Origin: Lachnospiraceae bacterium UBA4631
GTDB taxonomy: Bacteria > Bacillota > Clostridia > Lachnospirales > Lachnospiraceae
NCBI GenBank assembly: GCA_002406015.1
Contig: DHMX01000014.1
Coordinates: 124,001-188,000, forward strand
Direction: 5' to 3'
Length of the DNA: 64,000 nt
In this document: positions 62,367 to 64,000 of the stretch, piece by piece
Layout of the letters: every line of letters begins with the position of its first letter
How positions within the stretch are numbered: the first letter of the stretch is position 1
Notes under the pieces: model-generated
Told to the model about the DNA's origin: nothing
Seen by the model: the letters and a program-made list of their open reading frames with translations, nothing else
The model's database searches: none
Position numbers and translations under genes: made by a program

Positions 62367-63599
62367 ATGGCAGTAATAAAAGCATTTCAGGGATTCCGTC
62401 CAAGAGCAGATGTTGTGAATCGGGTAGCTGCATTGCCGTATGATGTATATAATCGAACAGAGGCAAAGGAAGAGGTGGCGAAAGAACCGCTCTCTTTTTT
62501 GCGGGTAGACCGGGCAGAGACACAGTTTGACGATACAATGGATATGTATTCGCCGGTGGTGTATCAGAAAGCAAAGGAGCTATTAGATGCCATGATTCAG
62601 GATGGCATTTATATACAGGATGAGAAGCCGGTGTATTATATTTATGAATTAACAATGGAAGGACGGGCACAGACAGGAATTGTTGCCTGTGCATCCATTG
62701 ATGATTATCAGAATAATGTAATCAAGAAGCATGAGAATACCAGAGAAGATAAGGAGCAGGATCGTATCCGGCATGTAGATACCTGTAATGCACAGACCGG
62801 TCCTATCTTTCTGGCATATCGAGCAGAGGCTGTTATAGATGCCGTTGTGGAACGGGTAAAGCAAAAGGAGCCGGTATATCAGTTCGTGTCCTCCGATGGA
62901 ATCGGACATGCAGTATGGGTTGTGAATGAGGATAACGATATTCAGCAAATTGCAGACGGCTTTGAACAGATTCAGAATATATACATAGCGGACGGTCATC
63001 ATCGGGCAGCTTCCGCAGTTAAGGTTGGACTTAAAAGACGGGCAGAGCATCCGGATTATGATGGAACAGAGGAATTTAACTACTTTTTATCCGTACTGTT
63101 TCCGCACAATCAGTTAATGATTATGCCATATAATCGTGTGATTAAGGATTTGGCAGGCATGACAGAGGAACAGTTTTTAGAAGACCTGAAAACCTCCTTT
63201 GAGATAGTGGCAGAGGCTTCACCGGTAAGTCCGGACCATAAGGGAAGCTTTGGAATGTATCTGAACCATCAGTGGTATCGGTTAGAGGCACATAAGGATA
63301 TTTGCTCTGAGGATCCGGTAGAGGGACTGGATGTGTCTATCCTGCAGCGTGAGGTATTTGAAAAACGGTTAAAGATATTTGACCCGCGTACAGACAAGAG
63401 AATTGATTTTGTAGGTGGTATCCGGGGCTTACAGGAATTGGAACGAAGGGCAGAGAGTGATATGTGTCTGGCATTTTCCATGTATCCGACTTCCATATTA
63501 GAACTATTTCAGGTAGCAGATGCGGGATTGTTAATGCCGCCAAAGTCTACATGGTTTGAGCCGAAGCTACGAAGCGGCATATTTATACATCAGTTATAG
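62367..63599 (+). CDS. DUF1015 family protein
   Basis: A 410-residue protein of the DUF1015 family. Visible signatures include AAPLYDV-type AALPYDVYNRTEA near the start, KKHENTREDKEQDRIRH, YIADGHHRAASAVKVG (conserved His pair) and FVGGIRGLQELERR near the end. The fold is unknown to me, and the enzymatic role is unestablished; homologues often neighbour serine-biosynthesis genes, which are not seen here. Start ATG 62367 behind AAAGGAGAC. It precedes glgB by 14 bp and probably shares its transcript. Confidence 0.88.
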   Translation: MAVIKAFQGFRPRADVVNRVAALPYDVYNRTEAKEEVAKEPLSFLRVDRAETQFDDTMDMYSPVVYQKAKELLDAMIQDGIYIQDEKPVYYIYELTMEGRAQTGIVACASIDDYQNNVIKKHENTREDKEQDRIRHVDTCNAQTGPIFLAYRAEAVIDAVVERVKQKEPVYQFVSSDGIGHAVWVVNEDNDIQQIADGFEQIQNIYIADGHHRAASAVKVGLKRRAEHPDYDGTEEFNYFLSVLFPHNQLMIMPYNRVIKDLAGMTEEQFLEDLKTSFEIVAEASPVSPDHKGSFGMYLNHQWYRLEAHKDICSEDPVEGLDVSILQREVFEKRLKIFDPRTDKRIDFVGGIRGLQELERRAESDMCLAFSMYPTSILELFQVADAGLLMPPKSTWFEPKLRSGIFIHQL

Positions 63600-63613
63600 G
63601 GGGATGTGGAAGT

Positions 63614-64000
63614 ATGAGAACAAGAAAAGATGTATTTGCAATTAACTGGATGGAAGTAGATGCTTTGGCAAAAGCAAAGCATGATAATCCGCATCATATT
63701 TTGGGAATGCATGAGTGTATTGATGATTTATTTGTAAATGCATTTCATCCGGAAATGAAAGCGGTATCGGTTATAAATAAAAAGAATGGAAAAGAATATC
63801 CGATGGAGGCAAAGCGGGTTGCCGGCTTTTTTTCTGTACGGATTCCCAATTGCAAGCGGTTTGATTATCAATTGCGATTAACGACAGAATCAGATGAAAC
63901 CGTTGATATTTATGACCCATATATGTTTGAATCGGTAATTGACCCCATCGATATTAGCTTATTCAATGAGGGTATGCATTATGAAATCTATGAAAAGCTG
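63614..64000 (+). CDS. glgB: 1,4-alpha-glucan branching enzyme, N-terminal part (runs off the window)
   Basis: The first 129 codons are visible, open to the last base. They encode the N-terminal carbohydrate-binding domain of GlgB: HDNPHHILGMHE, FVNAFHPEMKAVSV, and DPYMFESVIDPIDISLFNEG followed by HYEIYEKL, which leads into the catalytic barrel in full-length enzymes. It adds alpha-1,6 branches to the glucan made by GlgA (17161). The genes are 46 kb apart, unlike the compact glg operon of many bacteria. Confidence 0.9.
   Translation, partial: MRTRKDVFAINWMEVDALAKAKHDNPHHILGMHECIDDLFVNAFHPEMKAVSVINKKNGKEYPMEAKRVAGFFSVRIPNCKRFDYQLRLTTESDETVDIYDPYMFESVIDPIDISLFNEGMHYEIYEKL

Noticed and set aside
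1..64000. CRISPR arrays, insertion sequences, prophage, integrated elements, rRNA
   Set aside because: No regularly spaced repeats, transposase or integrase motifs, attachment-site duplications or rRNA segments were found; gene content is core throughout.

Overview
The window is a dense stretch of the chromosome of a spore-forming, low-to-moderate GC Firmicute of class Clostridia, most probably a Lachnospiraceae-type gut anaerobe. This rests on the sporulation genes (spoIIIAE-AH, spoIVB, spo0A), strong GGAGG ribosome sites, B. subtilis-like synteny of the priA-def-fmt-rsmB-rlmN-prpC-prkC-rsgA-rpe-thiN block, and the mix of glycogen, GH94 phosphorylase, formate and one-carbon genes. The genus is inference. 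I see no transposase, integrase, prophage, CRISPR array or rRNA. The region is core chromosome, so the novelty lies in variants of core genes and in their control regions.

Layout. 1-2129: end of the spoIIIA operon (AE, a very short AF, AG, AH). 2137-11419: long operon asp23-nusB-xseA-xseB-ispA-dxs-tlyA-nadK-argR-recN, closed by a terminator. 11473-18597: developmental block with spoIVB, a large unknown protein with a cNMP-binding-like N-terminus, two tandem Spo0A-family regulators, then glycogen synthase. 18725-35397: rqcH, then yicC-gmk-rpoZ-murE-priA-def-fmt-rsmB-rlmN-prpC-prkC-rsgA-rpe-thiN. 35554-36579: two convergent, tail-overlapping genes that both look like RlmH, and a tRNA-Arg(CCG) on the minus strand. 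36703-42888: unknown membrane protein, pseudouridine synthase, ligA, metA, apt, aroC. 43044-45352: rpsO with a structured leader, then a minus-strand UbiB-like kinase and phasin-like pair. 45541-64000: pnp with an attenuator-like leader, GH94 phosphorylase, PAP2-like protein, tepA, uppP, ftsK/spoIIIE, fhs, folD, rimO, pgsA, a CinA C-terminal domain protein, focA-type transporter, DAHP synthase, a DUF1015 protein and the start of glgB.

How it fits together. The spoIIIA products form the mother cell-forespore channel. SpoIVB is the forespore signalling protease and Spo0A the master regulator of entry into sporulation. Glycogen synthase directly follows the Spo0A pair and has a weak-minus-35 promoter with a near-consensus 0A box, which suggests that granulose storage is coupled to sporulation. 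The second half supplies wall precursors (murE, uppP, isoprenoids), ribosome biogenesis (rlmN, rsmB, rimO, rsgA, rlmH) and C1/formate metabolism.

Strongest leads: (1) the RlmH pair, in which one protein keeps the SAM-binding half but lacks the conserved C-terminal tail and the overlapping antisense neighbour keeps the tail but has a degenerate SAM pocket, as expected of an obligate heterodimer; (2) tandem Spo0A paralogues with complementary receiver-pocket decay; (3) the uncharacterised 753-residue protein between spoIVB and spo0A behind a perfect 12-bp palindrome; (4) a pnp leader carrying an intrinsic-terminator-like hairpin with no upstream gene to terminate.
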